Shown here: positions 30,242 through 36,709 of the stretch, piece by piece
Layout of the letters: each line of letters starts with the position of its first letter
Position numbering within the stretch: the first letter of the stretch is position 1
IMG/VR virus record: IMGVR_UViG_3300015202_000019
Coordinates: 1-44,133 of that record
Direction: 5' to 3' (one strand)
Source of the DNA: a virus
Length of the DNA stretch: 44,133 nt
The notes under the pieces: generated by a model
Told to the model about the DNA's origin: nothing
Databases searched by the model: none
Seen by the model: only the letters and a program-made list of their open reading frames with translations
Made by a program: the position numbers and the translations under genes

Positions 30242-30813
30242 CGCGCGGAGCACCAGAGGGACGCGTACGCCGCGGCCGCCCCCGGCGTGACCGTCGTCCA
30301 GACGGTGCCCTGCTCCATTAGGCCGGTAGTGGCGTGCGAGATCCCGAAGCCATGGCCGAGCTCGTGGAGGGGAACGTGCAGGAACGTATCGGCGGGCGCG
30401 GCGGGGTCAAAGACGACCCAGGAGCCCCGGACGTGGTCTGGGTCCCACGACGCGTAGCCCCAGTCTCCGCCCGGGACATCCCCTACCCCCACCTCGATAG
30501 TGAACGCCTCGGGGAGCGCCTTGATCGACCGGAGCACGGCCTCGATGGGACGCGTCGGACCGCGCGAGACGGTGAACTCCAGATCGCACGGGACAGCGCC
30601 CTTCCATGCGCTCATGGCGTCGATCACTGCAAGATACTGGGCCTCAGGCACGCGGGGGTCGACGGTGACGGTCCAGGACGTACGCGCAGCGGCCTCGGTC
30701 AGAAGGACGGGCTCGGCAGCGGGCGCTAGGTCGGTGCCGGACGGCTCGACGGGCTCGATGCACCCGACCGATAGGACGGACACCGAGAGAAGGACCGCAA
30801 CACAGGTGGTCAC
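30238..30813 (-). CDS. Metzincin-type zinc protease, predicted lipoprotein
   Basis: A 191-residue protein from GTG 30813, fixed by a GTGA overlap. It begins with a short signal (MTTCVAVLLSVSVLSVGC): a hydrophobic core then a lipobox-like SVGC with Cys18, so export and lipidation are likely, though Ser at -3 is not ideal. After an Ala/Pro linker comes a small protease domain with HELGHGFGISH (150-160): zinc ligands His150, His154, His160, catalytic Glu151, plus a Met-turn candidate in ATTGLM (Met166). This is the metzincin/matrixin signature HExxHxxGxxH. It is the last gene of the leftward unit, facing the endolysin. A role at the cell envelope (superinfection exclusion, surface change or lysis) is inferred. 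Confidence 0.8.
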   Translation of the reverse strand: MTTCVAVLLSVSVLSVGCIEPVEPSGTDLAPAAEPVLLTEAAARTSWTVTVDPRVPEAQYLAVIDAMSAWKGAVPCDLEFTVSRGPTRPIEAVLRSIKALPEAFTIEVGVGDVPGGDWGYASWDPDHVRGSWVVFDPAAPADTFLHVPLHELGHGFGISHATTGLMEQGTVWTTVTPGAAAAYASLWCSAR

Positions 30814-31394
30814 GTGGCTGGTCCCCTCACCGCCGCCCGCCGACCAAAGTGCTGCCCAATGATCCGCCCGGTCGGCCGCCCGGCAGGCGGCAAGTCGTCC
30901 TGTCCGGTCGCGGCTTTCGCAACTCGGGCCAGCCAGTCGCCGTTGATTCTCGCGGCGCCGCTGTCTCGCTGGCATCGCTCTGCCGCCTCTCTGATGACCT
31001 TGGCAATCACCTGGCTACGCACCAGGCCCCAGCGCGCCGCGAGCGCATCCAGGGCCGACGTGGTGACGCCGTCGAGCCGCAGCGTCATGCGGGTGCCGAG
31101 ACGGTCGCCCTCTGCGATGGTCGGCCCCGAGCGACTCTTGCGCTCGGGGGTGGGCTTGCGGCGGGGCATCAGGCGCCCTCCTAAGAGGCGGAGCACCTTG
31201 CGTTCGTTGACGGCCCACTCCAGCGTGATGCAGGCGCGAACCCACGTCTTGCCGTGAGCGCTGAACCGATCAGCCATGTACTTTACCTCGGCGTTGCCCT
31301 CGGCCAGAGTGTCCCGCTTCGGACTCTCCTCACCGTCGCGGCCGTCGCGGGCCCAGAAGTCGTAGGCAGCCTCTGGCAAGAGGCGGCGCCTCAC
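30810..31394 (-). CDS. Putative ribbon-helix-helix type DNA-binding protein, 194 aa
   Basis: A 194-residue protein from GTG 31394 (GTGA overlap). The first 75 residues are of unknown fold. From residue 76 the protein reads like a ribbon-helix-helix regulator: 'RMTLRLDGVTTSALDALAAR' (strand then helix A) and 'WGLVRSQVIAKVIREAAERC' (turn and helix B), inside a basic sequence. A strong ribosome site (AGGAGGG at 31182-31176) precedes an in-frame ATG at 31169, so a 119-residue short form containing only the DNA-binding half may also be made. It may regulate the leftward unit or the protease gene coupled to it. Confidence 0.6.
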   Translation of the reverse strand: MRRRLLPEAAYDFWARDGRDGEESPKRDTLAEGNAEVKYMADRFSAHGKTWVRACITLEWAVNERKVLRLLGGRLMPRRKPTPERKSRSGPTIAEGDRLGTRMTLRLDGVTTSALDALAARWGLVRSQVIAKVIREAAERCQRDSGAARINGDWLARVAKAATGQDDLPPAGRPTGRIIGQHFGRRAAVRGPAT

Positions 31395-32101
31395 GTCCCC
31401 TCCTTGGTCTGCGCCGCAGTCGGGCGCCGCCCGAACAGGCGGCGCACCTGACCGTTTCGCAGGATTGCGTAGCCATCCCCGGGCGCCAGGAATCGGTCGC
31501 TCAAGATCGCCACGCCATACGTCCACGGCATGCCGTCCTTTTGAGCGTCGCCCCGGGGGATCGCCTCGAGCTTCGTCATCAAGTCCGGCGCAACGTGGAT
31601 GCTCTGGACGTCGTAGCCGTTCGAGCGAACATAGGCGACGATCGCTGCAACGCCCCGAGCGTTCTCGCGTTCGTGGTGCTCGACGTGGTGCGCCTCCGCC
31701 TCGGCGAGATCCGCCTTGAGCGCGTCTCGCTCGCGCTCGGTGATGGTCAACGCGTGCTCCAGCGCCTGCGCGTCGGCACCGTCGAGGCGTAGGCGTCGGC
31801 GTGCCGCCTCGCGGGCGGAGATGGGCCTCGCAGACCCCGCGGCAGAGCCTACGGGGTCGGACCGGCGGCGCATGTGGCACTCGGCGACCGTCATGCAGTA
31901 CGGCGGCTCGTGGACGCACCACACGGGATGGAATGCGACCGGCCAGCGCTTGATCACGATGCCGGTGTGGGACCAGCGACCGTGCCATTCGCCGCCGTGA
32001 CCCTTCGTCTGGTTGCACACCGAGACGGCGTCGCCGTAGGCGAGAGGCTCGCCGCATCGGTTGCTCGTGTCCGATTCGTAGAGGTTGGGATCGTCGCTCA
32101 T
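31391..32101 (-). CDS. Cys/His N-terminal plus coiled-coil protein, 236 aa
   Basis: A 236-residue protein from ATG 32101 (ATGA overlap). The first 75 residues have CGEP, CNQTKGHGGEWHG, CVHEPPYC and CHM, which could form one or two zinc sites; the 'C..T.GH.G.WHG' pattern recurs in many phage early proteins and in the protein at 40214. Residues about 110-150 are a coiled coil (ALEHALTITERERDALKADL). The C-terminal part is an unknown alpha/beta domain. Function is unknown. Confidence 0.6.
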   Translation of the reverse strand: MSDDPNLYESDTSNRCGEPLAYGDAVSVCNQTKGHGGEWHGRWSHTGIVIKRWPVAFHPVWCVHEPPYCMTVAECHMRRRSDPVGSAAGSARPISAREAARRRLRLDGADAQALEHALTITERERDALKADLAEAEAHHVEHHERENARGVAAIVAYVRSNGYDVQSIHVAPDLMTKLEAIPRGDAQKDGMPWTYGVAILSDRFLAPGDGYAILRNGQVRRLFGRRPTAAQTKEGT

Positions 32102-32394
32102 GTTTCCTTGCCCTGCCGAGGCGCCGCCTCGTCCGCCATTCGCACGAGCACGTCGCCGTGGCACCGCTGCGGAGCGCACCAGCACCCGAGCACCTTGCCT
32201 GCGAGTTCGGGCAAAGCGGCCATGAGGTCGGGCCTGGAACGCACGTGCTCCTCGAACCGCTCCAAGATGCGGAGCGGGTCCGCGACGCGGTCGTAGCCCT
32301 TCGACGGCACCGGAATAGGGTTGCCCCACTTCGACGGCCGGCCGATGTAGACGTCGTGCGAGGAGCGCTTGCAGTGGACGACTCGGCCGCTCAT
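32098..32394 (-). CDS. DUF4326 family protein, 98 aa
   Basis: A 98-residue protein with the DUF4326 signature: 'HDVYIGRPSKWGNPIPV', a helix ('ILERFEEHVRSRPDLMAALP'), then 'LAGKVLGCWCAPQRCHGDVL' with the C-W-C-x-P-x-x-C-H-G-D motif. The family is widespread in phages and bacteria, is probably metal-binding and has unknown enzymatic function. Full length. It is coupled to both neighbours by ATGA. Confidence 0.85.
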   Translation of the reverse strand: MSGRVVHCKRSSHDVYIGRPSKWGNPIPVPSKGYDRVADPLRILERFEEHVRSRPDLMAALPELAGKVLGCWCAPQRCHGDVLVRMADEAAPRQGKET

Positions 32395-32594
32395 CGCTGC
32401 ACCGCCCAATAGCGCCACGGGACGCCCTTCTGCTCGGCCACCTTGCTCAGCCGGCGCGCTTCCTTCTCCGCGTCGGCGTAGGTCGCGAACTCGCGAGCGA
32501 CCTGCCCTTGGAGCAGGATGCGCGCGTCGCCTGGTGATCCCCACTCGATCATGTTGCGAGGGATCGGGGCCGGTTTCGAGTATCGAGCGGCCAT
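32391..32594 (-). CDS. Hypothetical protein, 67 aa
   Basis: A 67-residue basic protein from ATG 32594 with a good ribosome site (CGGAGGTGAAGTG). It has the look of a small alpha/beta domain: 'EFATYADAEKEARRLSKVAE' helix and 'PWRYWAVQR' strand. No family is recognised. It overlaps the next gene by ATGA. Confidence 0.6.
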   Translation of the reverse strand: MAARYSKPAPIPRNMIEWGSPGDARILLQGQVAREFATYADAEKEARRLSKVAEQKGVPWRYWAVQR

Positions 32595-32818
32595 CACTTC
32601 ACCTCCGTGGCGGGGCGTCCGTTCAGCGCAGCGTGACGCAGCGTGCGGACGTCGGCCTCCAGAGCGACGATCCGCTCCGCCGCCCATCGAGCGAAGACGA
32701 TCAGGTCGAAGTCGCCGCGGTAGCCCCCGTCGCCCATGTGGCAACGCACCGTGTGCTCGGCGCTGTCGAAGTCCTCCGGGGCGACGCCGGCGGGCAGGAG
32801 GTGAACGATCCGCCTCAT
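32594..32818 (-). CDS. Hypothetical protein, 74 aa
   Basis: A 74-residue protein from ATG 32818. It has a short beta start (MRRIVHLLPAGV), a 'CHMGDGGYRGDFDLIVFARW' stretch and a C-terminal helix (AAERIVALEADVRTLRHAAL). No known domain. Both ends overlap neighbours by one to four bases, so it is translated with them. Confidence 0.55.
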   Translation of the reverse strand: MRRIVHLLPAGVAPEDFDSAEHTVRCHMGDGGYRGDFDLIVFARWAAERIVALEADVRTLRHAALNGRPATEVK

Positions 32819-33018
32819 GGTGACCCCAGGATGGTGCTCAGCGCGCCGGAGCGCCACACGATGACGCCGGACATCGCGCACCACACGAGCGTGATGAAGA
32901 TGCCCAGGAAGCCCGAGGGCTCCTGCTTGTCTCGACCGACCGACGCCCGGATGACCCCGGCGACAAGGCGCCAGACCCAGCCGACGAGTACGAGCCCCTG
33001 ACAGATGTTGAGCCACAT
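32815..33018 (-). CDS. Small membrane protein, two spans, 67 aa
   Basis: A 67-residue protein with two hydrophobic segments: residues about 2-24 (LNICQGLVLVGWVWRLVAGV) and about 37-57 (FLGIFITLVWCAMSGVIVW), joined by a charged loop (RASVGRDKQEPSG). This predicts a helical hairpin in the inner membrane, the topology of class II holins and of some superinfection exclusion proteins. It is expressed from the early unit, which favours the second, but function is unknown. Confidence 0.6.
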   Translation of the reverse strand: MWLNICQGLVLVGWVWRLVAGVIRASVGRDKQEPSGFLGIFITLVWCAMSGVIVWRSGALSTILGSP

Positions 33019-33641
33019 CACCCGTTCTCCTTGGGAGAGGCGGCGCTCCCGGTCAGCGCCGCCGCGGCATCGATCGCGTGACCCCATCCGCCGCGCCATT
33101 CCTTCGCGGAGTCGCGGCGGTTGTGGTGCATGTCGAACAGGATCGCCTTCGACCCGGGCCACGCAGCCGACCACGTCTCAACATGCTCCAGCTTATCGTC
33201 AACAAAGACGTCACCTCGGATGAGGTGCTTCTGCGCGGTCTGGATGACGCGCCGGCGCCCGATCGTCGGGAAGTGCCTCGCGACCCAGTGCAGGCGCTCG
33301 AACATCCACGTCGGGGAGCTGTCCCACGGCGACGTGACTACGAACACCTCCCCCAGCTCGGAGAGGCGCCTGACAGCATCCTGAGCGCCGGGCTGAGGCG
33401 CGATGCCATCACAGAAGCCGGCCATGACGACGTGTGCGTCCACGATCTTGCGGAGTCGATGGTGGTCCTCAAGGCCACGCTCGGCAGCGATCCGCTTGAA
33501 GAATGCGCACTCGTGGATCGCCCAGAGGTCGACCTCCTCCTCGTCGATGCGCGCGCCGGTCTCCAACCAAAGAGCGTTGAGGTAGGCCTTGGTGAATCCG
33601 GCCAAGGGGCCGTCGCAGCCGAGCAAGATGATGGGCTTCAC
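33018..33641 (-). CDS. HAD-fold 5'(3')-deoxyribonucleotidase-like protein, nucleophile lost
   Basis: A 207-residue protein of the cytosolic 5' nucleotidase (NT5C-like) HAD family that normally dephosphorylates dNMPs. The layout is intact: motif I at residues 4-16, motif II VVTSPW (Thr103), Lys138, and acidic motif DVFVDDKLEHVETW with Asp148/Asp149. But motif I reads ILLGCDGPLAGF where active enzymes have D-x-D-G-V: the first Asp, the nucleophile, is Gly8 (GGC), while Asp10 remains. So it should not form the phospho-aspartate and is probably inactive as a phosphatase, perhaps kept for binding. A single GAC to GGC change would explain it. Start GTG 33641 (GTGA overlap). Confidence 0.78.
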   Translation of the reverse strand: MKPIILLGCDGPLAGFTKAYLNALWLETGARIDEEEVDLWAIHECAFFKRIAAERGLEDHHRLRKIVDAHVVMAGFCDGIAPQPGAQDAVRRLSELGEVFVVTSPWDSSPTWMFERLHWVARHFPTIGRRRVIQTAQKHLIRGDVFVDDKLEHVETWSAAWPGSKAILFDMHHNRRDSAKEWRGGWGHAIDAAAALTGSAASPKENG

Positions 33642-33832
33642 GTGGGCTCCTTGGGACGTTCGTCGCCGTTGGGCAGCAAGGCCATCGGGTCCTTGTAGCG
33701 AATCGTCATGCTCTCGGTCTCCACCTCGACATTGCCTTCGCCATCGCGCGCGTACGACATCACGTCGATCTCGAACATCGTAGGAACCTCGCCGGTTTGC
33801 GTGACCACGAACCCTGGAATCTTGAGAAACAT
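33638..33832 (-). CDS. Hypothetical beta protein, 64 aa
   Basis: A 64-residue protein, mostly beta by pattern (FLKIPGFVVTQTGEVPTMFE, then VEVETESMTIRYKD), perhaps a small barrel. Start ATG 33832, in TGATG with the previous stop, with GGAGG 4-5 bases upstream. A GTG one codon earlier is possible. No family is recognised. Confidence 0.6.
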   Translation of the reverse strand: MFLKIPGFVVTQTGEVPTMFEIDVMSYARDGEGNVEVETESMTIRYKDPMALLPNGDERPKEPT

Positions 33833-34029
33833 CACTCCTCCTTCGTTGAAGCGTTGCCCGGGGCGGGCGACTTGTGCTGATCCGCCTCATCGCACGAGCA
33901 GAGGCTCGCGCCGTCGCACCCGCACACCAGATCCCACTGCGGCGTGCAGCATCGTGGGTCGCCGCAGCCGGACCAGCGCGCGTCGTAGCTCGCGTCGGCG
34001 CCGCACGTCTCGCAGTGCCAGTCAGCCAC
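33832..34029 (-). CDS. Cysteine-rich zinc-ribbon protein, 65 aa
   Basis: A 65-residue protein with nine cysteines: CETC, CGDPRCC, CGC and CSC. The spacing suggests two interleaved zinc sites. Acidic tail. Start GTG 34029, eight bases inside the previous gene's end. One of several small Cys-rich proteins in this stretch (34022, 34231, 34508 and others); possibly nucleic-acid or protein binding. Confidence 0.6.
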   Translation of the reverse strand: MADWHCETCGADASYDARWSGCGDPRCCTPQWDLVCGCDGASLCSCDEADQHKSPAPGNASTKEE

Positions 34030-34234
34030 CGGAAGCCTCCTGCCGCTCGATGCCGACGAGCTCGCCGCTCTCGATGTCGTCGGCGAGCTCCTGGAGCGCG
34101 TCACACTTCCAGGCGGCAAGTCCGCGAAGTGCGCGACCGCGCTCCCTGACGGCCTCGGCAATCGCGCTTCGCACGCGGCGCGCGGTGCAGTTCTCGCAGC
34201 CTGACACCCATCCAATGCAGTCGTGATGCTTCAC
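34022..34234 (-). CDS. Hypothetical protein with N-terminal Cys/His motif, 70 aa
   Basis: Seventy residues from GTG 34234 (GTGA). N-terminus: HHDCIGWVSGCENCTARRVR with His, Cys, Cys and Cys that could hold one zinc; followed by helix (AIAEAVRERGRALRGLAAWK) and a second helix. No known family. Confidence 0.55.
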   Translation of the reverse strand: MKHHDCIGWVSGCENCTARRVRSAIAEAVRERGRALRGLAAWKCDALQELADDIESGELVGIERQEASGG

Positions 34235-34437
34235 GGCTCCCCCGGTGCTGAGCCCTCGGACTGCGCCGCCGTGGTGCAGGCGTCCGAGCAGTAGACTTTG
34301 CCCATCGGCTCGCCGCACCCGTTGCAGATGCAGGCCGCCTCTTGCAGGCGCGTCACCTCGGCGACCGCAAGCGCGCATTGAGCTTCCGCGGCTTCGGCAC
34401 GCAGCAGGAGCTCACGACATTCCTTCGTAGTCGGCAT
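34231..34437 (-). CDS. Helical protein with C-terminal zinc motif, 68 aa
   Basis: Sixty-eight residues from ATG 34437. The first 34 are a helix likely to coil (LLLRAEAAEAQCALAVAEVT). The C-terminal half has CICNGCGEPMGKVYCSDAC, a C-x2-C-x7-C-x3-C treble-clef-like site, as in small MYND/Zn-ribbon proteins. Unknown role. Confidence 0.6.
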   Translation of the reverse strand: MPTTKECRELLLRAEAAEAQCALAVAEVTRLQEAACICNGCGEPMGKVYCSDACTTAAQSEGSAPGEP

Positions 34438-34601
34438 CACTCGTCTCCCTTCGATGCGTTGCCCAAATCCACGCCCGGTTCCGGCGCAGCCACCCACTCG
34501 CGAACGGTCACGACCTTGTCGACGGGCACGACCTCGATCGCGTCCGCGGTCTCGTCCTGGAAACCCTCTTGCGAGTAGGTCGGCTTCTTCTTACGAGCCA
34601 T
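34437..34601 (-). CDS. Hypothetical protein, 54 aa
   Basis: Fifty-four residues from ATG 34601: basic start (MARKKKPTYSQEGF), then an acidic middle with 'AIEVVPVDKVVTVREWVA'. AAAGGA lies upstream. The gene lies within the end of the longer frame of the next upstream gene (overlap of 94 nt), so the relation of the two is uncertain. It overlaps the following gene by ATGA. Confidence 0.5.
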   Translation of the reverse strand: MARKKKPTYSQEGFQDETADAIEVVPVDKVVTVREWVAAPEPGVDLGNASKGDE

Positions 34602-34711
34602 CGGCCGGTCCTTTCGTGTGCGCGGCGCGGTATTCGACGCACTTCGCGAGTGTGCCCGCACGTCGAGCATTTCGCGTCGGGTCGGTCGATCGGCTGCGGT
34701 TCGTTCGTCAT
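34508..34711 (-). CDS. Zinc-knuckle-like small protein, 67 aa, with overlapping end
   Basis: Start ATG 34711, fixed by an ATGA overlap. The first 35 residues look like a real protein (KCSTCGHTREVRRIPRRAHE), with a Cys pair. From about residue 38 the sequence becomes Arg/Ser/Thr-rich and lies over the gene at 34437-34601 in another frame. Either the two genes truly overlap by 94 nt or a small indel has removed the original stop near 34600. Confidence 0.45.
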   Translation of the reverse strand: MTNEPQPIDRPDAKCSTCGHTREVRRIPRRAHERTGRWLVRRSRPTRKRVSRTRPRTRSRSCPSTRS

Positions 34712-34962
34712 AGCGTCTCCAGCGCGAGCGAACGCGCATCCTCGAACGAGAGCCCGCTGCCCACGGAGCGAGCGCCTTGCCGCACCGGCCGCGAGTCCCA
34801 GACGGTCCACGCCCCGCGGCGATCTTGCGGGTAGCTCGGCGATTCAGCAAAGACGCCGTCGCCGAACTCGATGCGAACGCGCTTGATCGCCTCGTCCTCC
34901 ATGACGGCGTCCAACTCGGCGAGCATTCGATCCACGGTCGGGATTCGATCAGGCTTTCTCAT
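34708..34962 (-). CDS. Hypothetical protein, 84 aa
   Basis: An 84-residue protein from ATG 34962 (ATGA). N-terminal helix 'VDRMLAELDAVMEDEAIKRV', then a beta part ('RIEFGDGVFAES', 'GAWTVWDSRPV') and a last helix (SFEDARSLALETL). No family is recognised. Coupled to both neighbours. Confidence 0.6.
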   Translation of the reverse strand: MRKPDRIPTVDRMLAELDAVMEDEAIKRVRIEFGDGVFAESPSYPQDRRGAWTVWDSRPVRQGARSVGSGLSFEDARSLALETL

Positions 34963-36398
34963 TTCTTCCACTCCCCTCGCTCGATGGCGCTCGCCGCCGC
35001 GTTGCAGGCGATGTGTCCGGCGTTCGCCGGGTGCGAGCCCGAGTGCTCGTCGGCGTACCGGCGCAACCACTTCGCGATCAGGTGAGCCGCGCACGCCATC
35101 GCAGAGTCCTCCATGGCCTCCAGCGCGGCGACGTGCTCATCCCGTGAGTACATCTGCTCCGCAAGACGCGCCTCCAGGAACGTAAGCTTCTCGCTCCGAC
35201 TCATGACCGGCTGAATCCCGAACCCCTCGTCGATGATGTCGCCGAGCCGGTCGAACGACCCGTCGTAAGGCTCGCTCATTGCCTTGCGGACGATGTTGAA
35301 CATCTCCGCGCCGTGCACGCCGCCGATGCCGCCAGACACCGCACCGTTGAACAGTCCGTCGAGCGCCTGCGTCGGGGTGGGCGGGTCGTCAGGCGTCGCC
35401 CTGCGGGCACGGCACGCCTTCCGGTCGACACACGACCAGCCGATCCCGACCCAACGCGAGCACGCGACCTCGGGCTGCTGGCTCGCGCAGGCGAAGCAGC
35501 GGACGAAGACCGGCAACAGGTCCTCCGCGCCGTGGTCGTCGGGCTCGTTGTGCCCCGCGCTGCGCATCATGACGAGGGGGCCGTCGGCGCTCCGCTGGTC
35601 GGCTCGGATCTGCTCGGCCACCCATTCGGCACGGCGGATGCCGCAATGTTGGCAGACAATCGGCTTCGACCGGCCGGCGACCCACTCGTGAGCGCACGGC
35701 GAGTCCTCCACGGACACGCTGTCCGCAGTCGCGAGCGCCATGATGTGCACGACCGTGTCCTCCCGGAGCGCTCGCTCTCCGAGGGTGTGCGCCGACATGT
35801 TGCGGGCGACGACCGCGCACGCCTCGATGGTCTCGCGGCGGACGCGCTCCTCGATGGCCTTCCGCTGGCACTCGCCCGCGTCGATGCAGGCCCGGACTGG
35901 GCCCGCGTTACGCGCAGGCGACCCGGCGCCGTGGACAGCGGTGGCCACCTGACCTGCCCTACCGGCGCCTTCGTGATTCGGTTGCTCAGAGCGTTCCCCT
36001 GCCATACCTCCCGCGGGGCCCTCAGGGTCCGGCTTTTCGCCGGCAGCTCGCATGTTCGTGCCTCCTTCCGAAATCTTTTCCTGACGCGACCCGGGCTCGC
36101 CGATGAAGGCTCGGCCCCGCTCTGCGTCCGTCGACGGACACGGCACGGGACACGGCATCGCGTGATCGGCCTTGGCGCACCCGCAGTATTCGCAGGTGAA
36201 TCCCTCCGTGGCTGCGCGTGGCATCGGCGCAGCCTCGGCGAGCTTCACCCACGGTCCGACGATCGTGTAGCTGTCCAGCATGCCGGCGACCTGCACCTCC
36301 ACGTCCTCGAAAGAGTCACCCGCGTAGTCCGCCTCACCCGTCACGTTCTCGAACGCGACGTAGAGCTGCCGATAGCCAGGGTCGATATCCGCCTTCAT
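34959..36398 (-). CDS. Modular Cys-rich protein of unknown function, 479 aa
   Basis: A 479-residue protein from ATG 36398 (ATGA overlap). Order: a beta-rich start (residues 1-50), a Cys site CEYCGCAKADHAMPCPVPC (about 65-85), a Pro/Gly/Glu-rich linker, a helical part, a second site CAHEW...CQHCGIRRAEW, a Cys-rich part (CFACASQQPEVAC, CVDRKAC) and helical C-terminus with 'AMACAAHLIAKWLRRYADEH'. An in-frame ATG at 36053 has a near-perfect ribosome site (AAGGAGG, 7-nt spacing), so a 364-residue short form, or originally separate genes now fused, are possible. It looks like several small zinc modules joined together. Confidence 0.55.
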   Translation of the reverse strand: MKADIDPGYRQLYVAFENVTGEADYAGDSFEDVEVQVAGMLDSYTIVGPWVKLAEAAPMPRAATEGFTCEYCGCAKADHAMPCPVPCPSTDAERGRAFIGEPGSRQEKISEGGTNMRAAGEKPDPEGPAGGMAGERSEQPNHEGAGRAGQVATAVHGAGSPARNAGPVRACIDAGECQRKAIEERVRRETIEACAVVARNMSAHTLGERALREDTVVHIMALATADSVSVEDSPCAHEWVAGRSKPIVCQHCGIRRAEWVAEQIRADQRSADGPLVMMRSAGHNEPDDHGAEDLLPVFVRCFACASQQPEVACSRWVGIGWSCVDRKACRARRATPDDPPTPTQALDGLFNGAVSGGIGGVHGAEMFNIVRKAMSEPYDGSFDRLGDIIDEGFGIQPVMSRSEKLTFLEARLAEQMYSRDEHVAALEAMEDSAMACAAHLIAKWLRRYADEHSGSHPANAGHIACNAAASAIERGEWKK

Positions 36399-36709
36399 GC
36401 GCCTGCGCTCCCTTTCAGCGATGAACTCATGCCGTCGACGAGAGCGCCCTCGATTGCCCTTAGCGACGTCGCGACGAGCCGACCCGGATCGGTGAGCGCG
36501 TAGCAGAGGGCCTCTCGCTCCGGCTCCACCGTGTAACCGTCGCCGTCCACCTTCACGGCCCACGTCTCCTTGACCAGGCCGCGCGTCTCCAGTTTGCGCA
36601 TCGTGGCCTTCTTGAGGCTCCCGCCGGTGCCGCAGGCGGCGCCATCGAGGCACTTCTCCAGGTGCAGCGCCCACGTCAGGGCGTCCCACTCAGCATCGGT
36701 GAGCCTCAT
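36395..36709 (-). CDS. Winged-helix-like protein, 104 aa
   Basis: A 104-residue protein. 'LTDAEWDALTWALHLEKCLD' then 'LKKATMRKLETRGLVKETWA' and 'VKVDGDGYTVEPEREALCYA' fit a small winged helix: helix, recognition helix (MRKLETRGLV), then a beta wing. This type is common in phage early operons, as DNA-binding regulators or with anti-host roles. Start ATG 36709 (ATGA). Confidence 0.6.
   Translation of the reverse strand: MRLTDAEWDALTWALHLEKCLDGAACGTGGSLKKATMRKLETRGLVKETWAVKVDGDGYTVEPEREALCYALTDPGRLVATSLRAIEGALVDGMSSSLKGSAGA

Noticed and set aside
30230-30260. Bidirectional terminator between endolysin and metzincin genes
   Set aside because: No stem with adjoining T/A run; only a short GCGCGC stretch.
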